A DNA stretch of 13,825 nt from DATDYA01 sp035289165 (GCA_035289165.1 DATDYA010000058.1:1-13825), one strand, 5' to 3'; positions 5,856-13,205 are shown, numbered from the stretch's first letter. Notes: a model not told the origin generated them from the sequence alone. Program-made: numbers and translations.

Positions 5856-7139
5856 ATGTTTACAGCGGCGGCAATAATATTTTTTATCTGTTTTACACTT
5901 TTGGCTTGGCAAAACTTTCGTTATGCCATTATTTTTTTTATTGTTTTACTACCAACTTATTTAATACGGTTGCAAATTGTCGGATTGCCGACAACAGTTT
6001 TGGAGTTAGCATGGTTCGCAGTTACTTTGGTTTGGGTGGTAAAATATGGCAAAGCCGATCGGTTTAGGTTGAAAGAATTTTTTATTAAACACCGGGTATT
6101 TTTAATCCTTTTAATACTTTTATTGGTATCATCGGCTGTGGGGGTTGTGAACGCCGGAGCTCATCATGCGGTATTTACTCGTGGCGCTTATTTAGCGCTT
6201 GGCCAATGGCGAGCTTATTTTTTCGAACCGGTTATATTTTTATTGTTACTAGTAGCGAGACGGGGGAATGATAAAAAGAAGGGAGAGATAGATGGAGAAT
6301 TAATAAGTACAGCCTTAATTTTTTCTACTATCAGCATCGCCGTGGTCGGGGTTTTGCAGAAATTCTTGCCTGCCTTTTACCCACCCAGCCTTTGGAACGA
6401 TGTTTTAAATGGACGGGTAACTTCTTTTTACACTTCGCCGAATGCGGTGGGGTTATATTTAGCCCCAATAATACCGTTGGTTGTTTTTAAATTAAAAGAG
6501 TGCTGGGATAAGGGGAAGAAAAGTTTATTTATCCTATTTCTAATTTTACTTGGATTAAATTTATTAACAATTTTTCTTTCCTTTTCTCAGGGTGGTTGGA
6601 TCGCTTTGATGGTGGGGGCATGGGTGGCGGTAATAAGCTTGGGTTATAAAAAAACAGCTATTGTTTTAGCTGTTTTAGGTCTTTTAGTCGGCGGCTTATT
6701 TGTACCGCTTCGGGAAGCGATACTTTTTAAAGACAAGGGCAGTCAAAATCGTCTCCGATTGTGGGAAGTGACGGGAGAATATTTAACTCGCAACCCAATT
6801 AATTTTGTGTTTGGGACAGGTATCCGGCGTTTCCATGCTGATATCCAAAAACCAATTTTTGAAGCCAAGGAAATGGAGCGGATTATTTACCCTCATAACA
6901 TATTTTTGAATTTTTGGACGGAAATTGGGTTTCTAGGGATGGTGGCAATGGTGGGTATTATAAGCTGGGGTTTTTATTTGGCTTATCGATTAAGAAAGGA
7001 GAATTTAATCTGGGGCACTACAATCTTAGTATCTTTAGTGGTACTACTCGTGCACGGGTTAGTCGATGTGCCGTATTTTAAAAATGATTTAGCATTTTTA
7101 TTTTGGAGCCTGGGTGCTTTATTGGTAGTAAAAAGATAA
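5856..7139 (+). CDS. O-antigen ligase/polymerase-like polytopic membrane protein (Wzy_C/WaaL family)
   Basis: The 427-residue protein is almost entirely hydrophobic, with about ten or more membrane helices. The family's central segment is visible as LSFSQGGWIALMVGAWV (about 240-256). A long external loop follows, with NRLRLWEVTGEYLTRNP and ending in the diagnostic PHNIFLNFWTEIGFLG (346-361), whose His347 corresponds to the conserved catalytic-region histidine. Members transfer or polymerise undecaprenyl-linked glycans at the outer face of the membrane. In Patescibacteria they probably build surface polysaccharide, but the acceptor is unknown here. GGAAG at 5848-5852 is a possible Shine-Dalgarno site with a short spacer. 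The gene ends eight bases before the convergent TrmB-type gene, with no clear terminator between. Confidence 0.85.
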   Translation: MFTAAAIIFFICFTLLAWQNFRYAIIFFIVLLPTYLIRLQIVGLPTTVLELAWFAVTLVWVVKYGKADRFRLKEFFIKHRVFLILLILLLVSSAVGVVNAGAHHAVFTRGAYLALGQWRAYFFEPVIFLLLLVARRGNDKKKGEIDGELISTALIFSTISIAVVGVLQKFLPAFYPPSLWNDVLNGRVTSFYTSPNAVGLYLAPIIPLVVFKLKECWDKGKKSLFILFLILLGLNLLTIFLSFSQGGWIALMVGAWVAVISLGYKKTAIVLAVLGLLVGGLFVPLREAILFKDKGSQNRLRLWEVTGEYLTRNPINFVFGTGIRRFHADIQKPIFEAKEMERIIYPHNIFLNFWTEIGFLGMVAMVGIISWGFYLAYRLRKENLIWGTTILVSLVVLLVHGLVDVPYFKNDLAFLFWSLGALLVVKR

Positions 7140-7147
7140 GCAGTTTT

Positions 7148-7897
7148 TTATTTTTCGGTTGGACAAGAATCCCACATGAACTGGAACCAAGTCTTATAGC
7201 TAGTGGCCATCGGGCGAGAAATGATCACAAAAATTGAAATATCTTCACTAATTTTTCCGAGTCCTGCTCCGGTAAAAGACACTACGCGATCGCCAAAGAT
7301 ATCAATCATTGACGGCGTGGAGTAATCTTTAGGTAAAAATTTGTAGGGCTTACCAACCGACTTTAAAACTTCGGGCAGTTTTTCTTTTACCTCATGATCA
7401 AAAAGGTGTTTGTAGGTGATACCTTCTTTTTTGGCTTGGGTTAGAAAGTTTTCTAAAAATGTTTTCAGTTGGGGGTCAAACCAGGCTCCTTTGGCGCCGA
7501 TAAAATAGGCATCTTCTTTGCTTATCAAGAGGTCGCGTAAGTAATTTTTGAATCCCTCGATTCCTTTGTAAAAATATACCGCTTCTAGCTGGGGCTTATT
7601 GTTATATTCAGATATTAAATCCGGTAAGACTTTTTCTAGTTTTTTTTGGCGTTCTTGAACCAGCTCCATTAATTTATTAGGTTCAACTGGTTTGTAAATA
7701 CTATCGCCGTGGCCGATTACTTGGAATACTAAGCCCTTTTCTGTGAGGCGGTTTATTGTGTCATAAATATTGCGACGATGGATTTTGCTATGAGTGGAGA
7801 TTTCGTTAACGGTGGCTTCCCCCAAAATCAGCAAAGTCTCGTATATCTTGGCTTCATTGAGGGAGAGTCCAATGTCAGTTAGGGCTTCAATGTTCAT
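7148..7897 (-). CDS. TrmB-family transcriptional regulator
   Basis: The 249-residue protein has an N-terminal winged HTH (about 8-65; LSLNEAKIYETLLILG, VNEISTHSKIHRRNIYDTINRL, EKGLV) characteristic of TrmB regulators. A short coiled linker follows (about 70-97; LMELVQERQKKLEKVLPDL). The C-terminal domain (about 105-245; VYFYKGIEGFKNYL, FIGAKGAWFDP, IFGDRVVSFTG) matches the effector/phospholipase-D-like domain found in CPR and archaeal members. TrmB proteins often sense sugars and control transporters. Here the gene is divergent from a small protein and a sodium:solute symporter, so control of that transporter is a reasonable inference. The palindrome at 7967-7980 is the obvious candidate target. 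Confidence 0.85.
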   Translation of the reverse strand: MNIEALTDIGLSLNEAKIYETLLILGEATVNEISTHSKIHRRNIYDTINRLTEKGLVFQVIGHGDSIYKPVEPNKLMELVQERQKKLEKVLPDLISEYNNKPQLEAVYFYKGIEGFKNYLRDLLISKEDAYFIGAKGAWFDPQLKTFLENFLTQAKKEGITYKHLFDHEVKEKLPEVLKSVGKPYKFLPKDYSTPSMIDIFGDRVVSFTGAGLGKISEDISIFVIISRPMATSYKTWFQFMWDSCPTEK

Positions 7898-7966
7898 ATA
7901 ACTTAGACAAAGTGGGTAATAATTTTATCTGTGTTAAGGCAAAAAATATTAAAATGGTGGTCTTCC

Positions 7967-7980
7967 ACACCACGTGGTGT
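7967..7980. promoter_or_regulatory. 14-bp palindrome ACACCACGTGGTGT, candidate operator
   Basis: A perfect 14-bp palindrome lies in the divergent control region between the TrmB-type regulator and the symporter unit. It is flanked by further GTGG/CCAC elements (GGTGG at 7956-7960; GGCCAC at 7985-7990). It overlaps the -35 position of the symporter promoter, so a bound dimer could block or assist polymerase. It is much more GC-rich than the surrounding intergenic DNA. Confidence 0.55.
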
Positions 7981-8004
7981 TATTGGCCACTCAATAATTA
8001 TACT
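7976..8004 (+). promoter_or_regulatory. Putative promoter of the 54-aa gene/symporter unit
   Basis: TATACT at 7999-8004 is a good -10 box. The -35 position 17 bases upstream (7976-7981, GGTGTT) is a poor match and lies in the palindrome. A promoter with a good -10 and poor -35 is typical of regulated or activator-dependent promoters. The first downstream ATG in frame with a gene is at 8039. Confidence 0.45.
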
Positions 8005-8038
8005 CTAGAATGCTTGAATAAGCAAATATAGTAAACAT

Positions 8039-8203
8039 ATGACCAAAGGCACAGTCTATCGTTTATATGAGGAATTGGACAAAATTAAGATAGAACGAAA
8101 GAAGGCGGGCGGGGAACGAAAGGTTAAAAAACAACTAGAGCGCCAAGAAAAAATAATTTATCAAAAAATTTATAAAAATAAATCTAACGTAAGCTTAAAT
8201 TAA
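8039..8203 (+). CDS. Small basic protein of unknown function (54 aa)
   Basis: A 54-codon ORF from ATG 8039 to TAA 8203 ends four bases before the symporter start, which strongly suggests co-transcription. The product (begins MTKGTVYRLYEELDKIKIER) is rich in Lys, Arg and Glu and predicted to be one or two amphipathic helices. There is no membrane segment, so it is not the small hydrophobic subunit seen beside some symporters. No recognisable domain or Shine-Dalgarno site was found. The acidic/basic spacing is coiled-coil-like, suggesting nucleic-acid or protein binding. Together with the promoter region this accounts for the 7898-8207 interval. Confidence 0.6.
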   Translation: MTKGTVYRLYEELDKIKIERKKAGGERKVKKQLERQEKIIYQKIYKNKSNVSLN

Positions 8204-8207
8204 TTTT

Positions 8208-9683
8208 ATGGATTTAATTACACAGAAAGAAGGTTGGGTAATTTTAGCCCTTTACGGGGCGGCGATGATTTCTTTGGTTTATTTTTTGACTAAACGTAAA
8301 ATTCAGACCAATGAAAATTTTTTGGTGGCCGATCGTCAAGTGTCTTGGCTTAGAGGGGCTTTAAGTATCGCTGTAAGCTGGGTTTGGGCGCCGGCGATTT
8401 TCATCGCCTCGTTACAGGCTTATACTAAGGGAATCGCTGGGGCTTTTTGGTTTATTGTGCCTAACATTTTATGTTTTTTTGTGTTTGCACCCGTAGCGAT
8501 TCGTTTGCGTCGACTGATGCCCGAGGGATATACTTTACCAGAGTTCATTATTAAAAGGTATGATAATGATAAAAAGACCCATTTGGCTTTTTTGGTTGTT
8601 TTCTTCGGTTATCAGTTGGGAGCAATTATTATTAATGCTTTAGCTGGTGGCACGTTATTGCATATTTTGACGGGAATGAATTTTAGCGTGGCGGTTTTAG
8701 CTTTATCCGGAGTGGCTCTGGTTTATTCTTTGATGAGTGGACTAGAGGCTTCCATACTTACCGATGTTGTCCAGATGTTATTAGTTGTGGTTTTTGGTTT
8801 TATATTGGTGCCCTGGGTAATTATTAACGCCGGAGGTCTTACGGCCATTACCGGTGGTTTGGGTGGGGTGACCGGAGAATTCGCCGATGTGTTTCATCCA
8901 GGAGTCGCCTATTCTTTTGGAATTGCCATGACCATGAGTTTGATTTCCGGACCGATTGGTGATCAAATGTTTTTTCAGCGTGGTTTCGCGGTTAAACGTC
9001 ATCATATAGTTAAAACGTTTGTTTTTGGTGGATTGATATTCGGGTTAGTCCCGGTAACTTTAAGTTTATTAGGTTTTGTTGCGGCCAACCCAGCCTTTAG
9101 TTCAGTAATTTCGATAGTAGACCCACAAATGGTCGCTCCTTTGACCATAGCGGCTTTTTTACCGAAATCTGCCTTGATATTGTTTGTTCTCATGGCCTTT
9201 GCCGGCCTGTCTTCTACCCTAGATTCAGCCTATTGTGCTATTAGTTCGTTAGGTACAATGGATATTTATAAGAAATATTTTAATAAGAAAGCTGACGAAG
9301 CAAGGTTGTTGTTCGTGTCTCGGAATATGATGGTTGTGATGGCTGTACTTGGAACAGGGATCGCGCTTCTACAGCCGAAGTTACTTTGGGTATTCTTGAT
9401 TTATGGGGCTCTAGCTTCAGCCGGTTTTTTTCCAACCGTGCTTAGTATTTTTTGGAAGCGCTTAACAGCCAGAGGAGCCTTCTGGGCGGTGACAAGCTCG
9501 TTAGTAGTAGGCATGCCACTTTCTGTTTACGCCAATATTAAGGAAGATGTTGATCTTATTGTTTTAGCGGCGGTGTTGAGTGTCATGATTGGATTGGTAG
9601 TCTGTTTGTTTTCAGGATTACTAAACAGAAAGTCACTATATGAATTTAAAGAAGCCACCGTTGTAGTGGAGACAAATAACTAA
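8208..9683 (+). CDS. Sodium:solute symporter (SSS) family transporter
   Basis: The 491-residue polytopic protein has about 13 predicted helices, normal for the SSS family. Visible family features include the N-terminal FLVADRQVSWLRGALSIAVSW segment (helix 1-2, sodium site), LPEFIIKRYDND, and the diagnostic region GLSSTLDSAYCAISSL followed by TMDIYKKYF (about 330-358). The latter holds the Ser/Thr that coordinate Na+. SSS members import proline, pantothenate, sugars, nucleosides or short carboxylates with sodium; the substrate here is not readable. For an organism with reduced biosynthesis, nutrient uptake is the likely job. Probably controlled by the divergent TrmB-type regulator. Translation follows the 54-aa gene after four bases and there is no clear separate Shine-Dalgarno site. 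Confidence 0.92.
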   Translation: MDLITQKEGWVILALYGAAMISLVYFLTKRKIQTNENFLVADRQVSWLRGALSIAVSWVWAPAIFIASLQAYTKGIAGAFWFIVPNILCFFVFAPVAIRLRRLMPEGYTLPEFIIKRYDNDKKTHLAFLVVFFGYQLGAIIINALAGGTLLHILTGMNFSVAVLALSGVALVYSLMSGLEASILTDVVQMLLVVVFGFILVPWVIINAGGLTAITGGLGGVTGEFADVFHPGVAYSFGIAMTMSLISGPIGDQMFFQRGFAVKRHHIVKTFVFGGLIFGLVPVTLSLLGFVAANPAFSSVISIVDPQMVAPLTIAAFLPKSALILFVLMAFAGLSSTLDSAYCAISSLGTMDIYKKYFNKKADEARLLFVSRNMMVVMAVLGTGIALLQPKLLWVFLIYGALASAGFFPTVLSIFWKRLTARGAFWAVTSSLVVGMPLSVYANIKEDVDLIVLAAVLSVMIGLVVCLFSGLLNRKSLYEFKEATVVVETNN

Positions 9684-9707
9684 ATGGTGGTTTAGAGATT
9701 TAAAGTA

Positions 9708-9741
9708 TTAAAAAGCCCAGGTTAAGTCCTGGGCTTTTTAA
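9708..9741. terminator. Bidirectional intrinsic terminator
   Basis: TTAAAAAGCCCAGG (9708-9721) and CCTGGGCTTTTTAA (9728-9741) form a perfect 14-bp stem with a six-base loop. T-runs occur on both strands, so it can end the symporter message and the convergent radical SAM message. The last codons of the radical SAM reading frame lie within the right arm and its stop is in the loop. Confidence 0.92.
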
Positions 9742-10808
9742 TATGTTCAGTAAATTTTGTTAGCAGTCCGCCGGAATAGTTGCAATTCATGACCCGACAG
9801 AGCCTTCGACAGTCTTTGGTTTTCTGACGTGTCTTTTTGGCTTGGGGAGAACCCCAAATTGTTTTAGCGTCTTTGTTTAGAAGGTTGCCAATGCGGGGCC
9901 CCTTAAAGCAAAAGAAGGCATCGCCGTTTTTAGAAATAATTAGATTGTTGTGGCCGGCGCGGCAGGATAATTTTTTTATTTTTCCCCACTCCTCAAGATA
10001 GTAGCTTCGCATCAGATTCAGTTGCGGTAGCCGGTTATATACCAAGTAGCCTTTTTTTTAGAGCCAGTAATTTATTAAAGGTCGCGTTAACAAGTTTTTT
10101 GTCGGTAATCCACAGGTCGCTGGTCGTTAGTCCTTTTTCTTCTTGGAACGCCTCTCCTTGATTTAAAACTTGTACATTGGTATCCAGGGATTGAATCGTA
10201 GTCCAGATTCCCTGTTTACTAAAGTGTTTAATAAATTCTTCTATCTCCTCGGCATTTATTTTGGTGAGTAAAAAAGCCACCAGCAAGTTGGTTTTGGAGT
10301 TAGGGAAATTTTTTTTCGCCTCTGTCAAATCCGTGAGGGCCCGACTGGCTCTTTCGAACGCTAGGGGAGTATTGCGTAGTTTGTTTTGTATCTCTGGCTG
10401 GAGCGTGTAAAGAGATATTTCTACTTTAGCAAAGGGAGGTTGTACTAATCGTTCGGCTAGAGCGTTGTTTATTAATGAGCCGTTGGTGTTAAGGGAAATG
10501 TTTATTCCTTCGTATTTACAAGCACCGACCAGCTTCCAAAACCCCGGATAAAGCAGTGGCTCACCGCCCGAGATAGTGATCGTAGGTTTTTTTACTAGGG
10601 TTTTAAGATTTTGGAATATCTTTTTCCAATCCTTAACCAAAAGATCTTGGCTGCTTCCCGAGCGCCAAATGTCGCAATGTTCACAATGGAAGTTGCAGCG
10701 CTCGGTAAGTTTCAGATAAATAAGGCCAGGCTTGCTAAAGGAGCCGTTGGTGTGGAAAGCTAGACTGTTTAAAGTATGACGGGAAGCCTTCTTGGCGAGG
10801 TTTATCAT
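9722..10808 (-). pseudogene. Radical SAM/SPASM protein split by a frameshift at an A8 run
   Basis: Two overlapping minus-strand frames together make one normal-length radical SAM protein of about 360 residues. Part 1 (10808 to 10035, 257 aa) has the Fe-S motif CNFHCEHC (Cys38, 42, 45) and SGGEPL (80-85), which bind the 4Fe-4S cluster and S-adenosylmethionine. Part 2 (10045 to 9722) starts only at a TTG, lacks its own ribosome site and carries a SPASM-like cysteine cluster (C28, C46, C79, C83, C88). The frames break at eight consecutive As (10052-10059, plus-strand T8). Skipping one base joins ...LLALKK to GYLVYNRLPQLNLM. It could be a pseudogene, a sequencing error or slippage-dependent expression. 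The family modifies peptides or acts in maturation and cell-surface pathways; the substrate is unknown. It is 29 bases after a lipoprotein gene and probably in its operon. Confidence 0.75.
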
Positions 10809-10837
10809 GTAAGCCAGAAAATTTAGATTCTTCCAGG

Positions 10838-11461
10838 TTATTTGCTTGGGCCGTATTTACCCATTAGTTCGGCTTGGGCTAAGATGTGACCGTCAATTGT
10901 TGTTAATAGCTGGGAGGCGTTAAGTAAGCCTTTGGTTTCGACATTATTGTCGAGGGCATATAGACGGAAATAATAGCGATGGTTGGCAGGAGGGCAGGGG
11001 CCGCCATAACGCGTTTCATCGAAATCGTTCACGCCGGTTTTGCCGAGCCTGTAATTTTCCGGAATGACGGAAGTTTTTGGATCAATGTTCCAGATTACCC
11101 AGTGTACGAAAACCCCACCTGGAGCATCCGGATCTTCCAGAACGAGCGCTAGACTCTTGGTGTTCTCTGGGACATCGGAAATGTTTAAAACCGGGTTTAC
11201 ATCTTGGCCGTCACAAGTATGCTTTGCTGGGATAGTGCCACCAGCAGCAAAATTAGGACTAGTTAAAAGCATAGGACCTTTGGTTACTGTATTATTAGGA
11301 GTTTTGTTTTCCTCTATTGGTAGAGTAACATAGTTTTCCGTTTGTTCAACGGTATTTTGGTTTGCGGAGTTAGAGGGTGGGGTGTTTTGGTTTGTTGTAG
11401 CCTGCGAACAGCCACCTCCGACGAAGATTATGGCAGAAAGAAGAAAAAATAATTTTTTCAT
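10838..11461 (-). CDS. YbhB/YbcL (PEBP) family protein, predicted lipoprotein
   Basis: The 207-residue precursor has a lipoprotein signal (MKKLFFLLSAIIFVGGGC), with Cys18 as the predicted lipidated residue. A low-complexity Asn/Thr/Pro tether (about 19-60) follows. The rest is a Raf-kinase-inhibitor-like/PEBP domain, with DPDAPGG (110-116), His120 in VHWVIWNI, and YGGPCPP...HRYYFRLYALD (152-171). These residues form the small anion/phosphate-binding pocket of the family. Bacterial PEBP proteins have no settled function. Placement on the outer face of the membrane is inferred from the lipobox. It follows another lipoprotein gene by 24 bases and precedes the radical SAM gene, so the three are likely one transcript. 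No strong Shine-Dalgarno site is visible. Confidence 0.9.
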   Translation of the reverse strand: MKKLFFLLSAIIFVGGGCSQATTNQNTPPSNSANQNTVEQTENYVTLPIEENKTPNNTVTKGPMLLTSPNFAAGGTIPAKHTCDGQDVNPVLNISDVPENTKSLALVLEDPDAPGGVFVHWVIWNIDPKTSVIPENYRLGKTGVNDFDETRYGGPCPPANHRYYFRLYALDNNVETKGLLNASQLLTTIDGHILAQAELMGKYGPSK

Positions 11462-11485
11462 ATTTGAAGTAAATGAATAATTACC

Positions 11486-11908
11486 TTATTCGTTCCCATA
11501 GGGATTAACATAGTCGGACAATGTCCATTGTCCATCGACATAATAATATGTTTCGCCAATGGTCGGATGATAGAATTTTTGCATGTTATATGGATTCAGC
11601 GGGAAACCATTCGCATCATATTTGGGGGCTGGCTTAGGAGTGGGTTTGGGGGTTGGTTTGGGGGTTGGAACAGGAGTAATGACTGCCGCCTCTGGGTTAT
11701 TTTGCCCGGCCACTGGCGTCAGAGACCCCGTAGGTGTTACGGTGGTGGTAGGAGCAGGAACTGCGGCATCAGTGTTTGTGGTGGAGTTGGTTTCCTCCGG
11801 AGGAGTATTACTGGTTTGGGGCGACGTAACATTTGGTTGGTTACATCCTGCTCCCGACATAATGATTAGACCAGCTATTGTGATTGAATAAAATATACTT
11901 TTTTTCAT
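11486..11908 (-). CDS. Proline-rich predicted lipoprotein
   Basis: The 140-residue precursor has a lipoprotein signal (MKKSIFYSITIAGLIIMSGAGC), with Cys22 the predicted lipid anchor. Then comes an Asn/Thr/Pro/Ala linker (about 23-85) and tandem PTPK-type repeats (about 82-95, PTPKPTPKPTPKPAPK). The C-terminal part (about 96-140) has tyrosines and tryptophan (YHPTIGETYYYVDGQWTL) and could fold as a small domain. The proline repeat is expected to be an extended stalk through the cell wall. No enzyme motif is present. It is the first gene of the probable lipoprotein/radical SAM unit. The G-rich plus strand of the repeat gives spurious open frames on the other strand. Confidence 0.82.
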   Translation of the reverse strand: MKKSIFYSITIAGLIIMSGAGCNQPNVTSPQTSNTPPEETNSTTNTDAAVPAPTTTVTPTGSLTPVAGQNNPEAAVITPVPTPKPTPKPTPKPAPKYDANGFPLNPYNMQKFYHPTIGETYYYVDGQWTLSDYVNPYGNE

Positions 11909-11990
11909 AGGGTTATGAAAATATATTAGATAAATAATTTTATTGTTTTCCTGATTAGAATATACCAGATTGGGGGTTATTTGGCAATAA

Positions 11991-12018
11991 AAAAGATCTG
12001 AATATTATCAGATCTTTT
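11991..12018 (-). terminator. Intrinsic terminator of the MerR-ATPase/STAS-like operon
   Basis: AAAAGATCTGA (11991-12001) and TCAGATCTTTT (12008-12018) form an 11-bp perfect stem with loop ATATTA. On the minus strand it is followed by a T-rich tail (TTTTTTATTG). It lies 49 bases after the stop of the STAS-like gene. Confidence 0.85.
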
Positions 12019-12066
12019 GTCGAGATTGCGGGATAAATTTAGAATCTGTTTGACTCACAATCTAAG

Positions 12067-12336
12067 TTATTTGATGCTCCTTAATAATTCAAGAGTAGCC
12101 TTTACTGAAGGGTTGTCTATGTTTTTTAATTTAACTCTGCCGACAAATTCAGTTGAAATGGGAGTTAAAAATTCGTCTGCCCAAGACGGGGTAAAGGTTA
12201 CTACTCCGTCAAAGTCTATTTCAATTTCTTCGTTTTTAGGTATGGCATCTAAGGTAGATCTAAAAGCGCTAAAGGCTTCTTTGCCGTCTTGTCTAGATGT
12301 TAGAGTAGTCCCGAATTTATTTATTTTAATAATCAT
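12067..12336 (-). CDS. STAS-like domain protein (DUF4325 type)
   Basis: The 89-residue protein has the pattern of the STAS-like DUF4325 family: EIEIDFDGVVTFTPSWADEFL at about 37-57, an alpha/beta domain with an N-terminal DGKEAFSAF helix. STAS domains act as anti-anti-sigma factors when paired with GHKL ATPase kinases. Ser51 lies about where the phospho-acceptor serine falls in SpoIIAA-like proteins (an inference, not an alignment). The gene follows the MerR-ATPase gene by 14 bases on the same strand, with AAGAG as a weak Shine-Dalgarno site, so the two are expressed together and probably bind one another. It is complete, not a fragment. Confidence 0.8.
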   Translation of the reverse strand: MIIKINKFGTTLTSRQDGKEAFSAFRSTLDAIPKNEEIEIDFDGVVTFTPSWADEFLTPISTEFVGRVKLKNIDNPSVKATLELLRSIK

Positions 12337-12350
12337 ACTTTTTTATACTC

Positions 12351-13073
12351 TTAAAATTTAAACACAACCAAACAGCCATTAAAATATACATCTATATCTC
12401 TGACATTTAATACGCTGTCACCTTCCTTGATGTAGAGTTCCGCAGCGCCACTATAAAAGTTTAATTCGAATGGGTTGTCTTTTATAATTGCACGAACAAA
12501 TTTTAAACCATTACCCCTAGCCTCCGGAGCTCTGCTGGATATAATTTCAGTAAAAGCAACTTTCAAAGCTTCTTTATCATTTTTTAATTCCGGTCTTACT
12601 TTTCTTAAAGTTCTTAAAACTCCTTGGCCCCTATCAGCTAAAACAATCACGCCTTTACTTAGATCGTAAGCAAAAAATAGTCCGGGAATATCTAGCCAAT
12701 TGCCCAAGTTATGGTCGAAAGAATTATTGCCGATCTCACCAGTTATAGCTGTTATTAGAGGAAAAATATTTTTAATGCGCTCCAATTTCGCCACATCGTG
12801 TTCCAGCTTAGATAATCTTCCTTTGAAATCTGCAATTGTTTGACAATAAAATTTTTTATCTGGCTCTTTTGGAGAACTCAAAATCCAATCATCGCCTATA
12901 ACAACGACATCTTCTTTAAATAGTTTTAAATCAAATTGGCTGTAATATCTGTGTCCTCCTTCAGTTTTTTGAGCTTTAAGTTTGCCTTTCTTATCCCATC
13001 GGCGAAGAGTATCGATAGAAACATCAAGAAATTCAGCTGCTTGGCCTATGCCTAGTTTACCTTTATCTTTCAT
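12351..13073 (-). CDS. MerR-type HTH fused to a GHKL (HATPase_c) domain
   Basis: The ATG whose complement ends at 13073 is preferred; an in-frame ATG ten codons earlier (13103) overlaps the likely transcription start. The product is about 240 residues. Residues about 5-50 form a MerR-type winged HTH (LGIGQAAEFLDVSIDTLRRW, then GGHRYY). A short coiled linker (FKGRLSKLEHDVAKLERI) follows. The C-terminal half is a GHKL ATP-binding domain. Its N-box is EIGNNSFDH, its G1 box DRGQG and its G2 box GNGL. No HisKA domain or phospho-acceptor histidine is apparent, so it resembles anti-sigma-type kinases such as SpoIIAB rather than a sensor kinase. Downstream lies the STAS-like gene. Upstream is a long inverted repeat that it may bind. 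The fusion of DNA-binding and partner-switch kinase is unusual. Confidence 0.85.
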   Translation of the reverse strand: MKDKGKLGIGQAAEFLDVSIDTLRRWDKKGKLKAQKTEGGHRYYSQFDLKLFKEDVVVIGDDWILSSPKEPDKKFYCQTIADFKGRLSKLEHDVAKLERIKNIFPLITAITGEIGNNSFDHNLGNWLDIPGLFFAYDLSKGVIVLADRGQGVLRTLRKVRPELKNDKEALKVAFTEIISSRAPEARGNGLKFVRAIIKDNPFELNFYSGAAELYIKEGDSVLNVRDIDVYFNGCLVVFKF

Positions 13074-13090
13074 ACAATTATAAAGAATAC

Positions 13091-13165
13091 GATATGTATG
13101 CATTTATTGTAACATATTACTGATATCTATGCAAATATTGATATATGTGCATAGATATCAGTAAT
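13091..13165. promoter_or_regulatory. Operator cluster: 18-bp inverted repeat and GATATnTATGCA repeats, with promoter of the MerR-ATPase operon
   Basis: ATTACTGATATCTATGCA (13116-13133) and TGCATAGATATCAGTAAT (13148-13165) are perfect 18-bp inverted arms with a 14-bp spacer. Related direct repeats are GATATGTATGCA (13091-13102), GATATCTATGCA (13122-13133) and GATATATGTGCA (13140-13151), spaced 31 and 18 bases. On the minus strand TTGCAT and TACAAT lie 17 bases apart, with the left arm filling the spacer. That is where MerR proteins usually bind. A second TATAAT lies two to three bases before the ATG at 13073. Autoregulation is inferred. Confidence 0.65.
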
Positions 13166-13180
13166 TATTTATATAAAATA

Positions 13181-13205
13181 CAAAATACTCAAAAGAGTTT
13201 TTTTG
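13181..13205. other. AT-rich hairpin
   Basis: CAAAA-ACTC (13181-13190) pairs with GAGT-TTTTG (13195-13205) around an AAAA loop with a small internal mismatch. It has a T-run on the plus strand and a T-rich tail on the minus strand. It may be a weak terminator separating the MerR-ATPase promoter region from minus-strand transcription coming from 13486-13755. Confidence 0.3.

Noticed and set aside
11528..11891. Plus-strand Gly/Trp/Val-rich ORFs opposite the proline-rich lipoprotein
   Set aside because: They arise from the complement of the Pro/Thr codon repeats, and the minus frame has a proper signal peptide and lipobox.
13091..13165. CRISPR-like array from the GATATnTATGCA repeats
   Set aside because: Repeats are only about 12 bp, imperfect, irregularly spaced (31 and 18) and partly inverted, and no cas genes are present. 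They fit operators.
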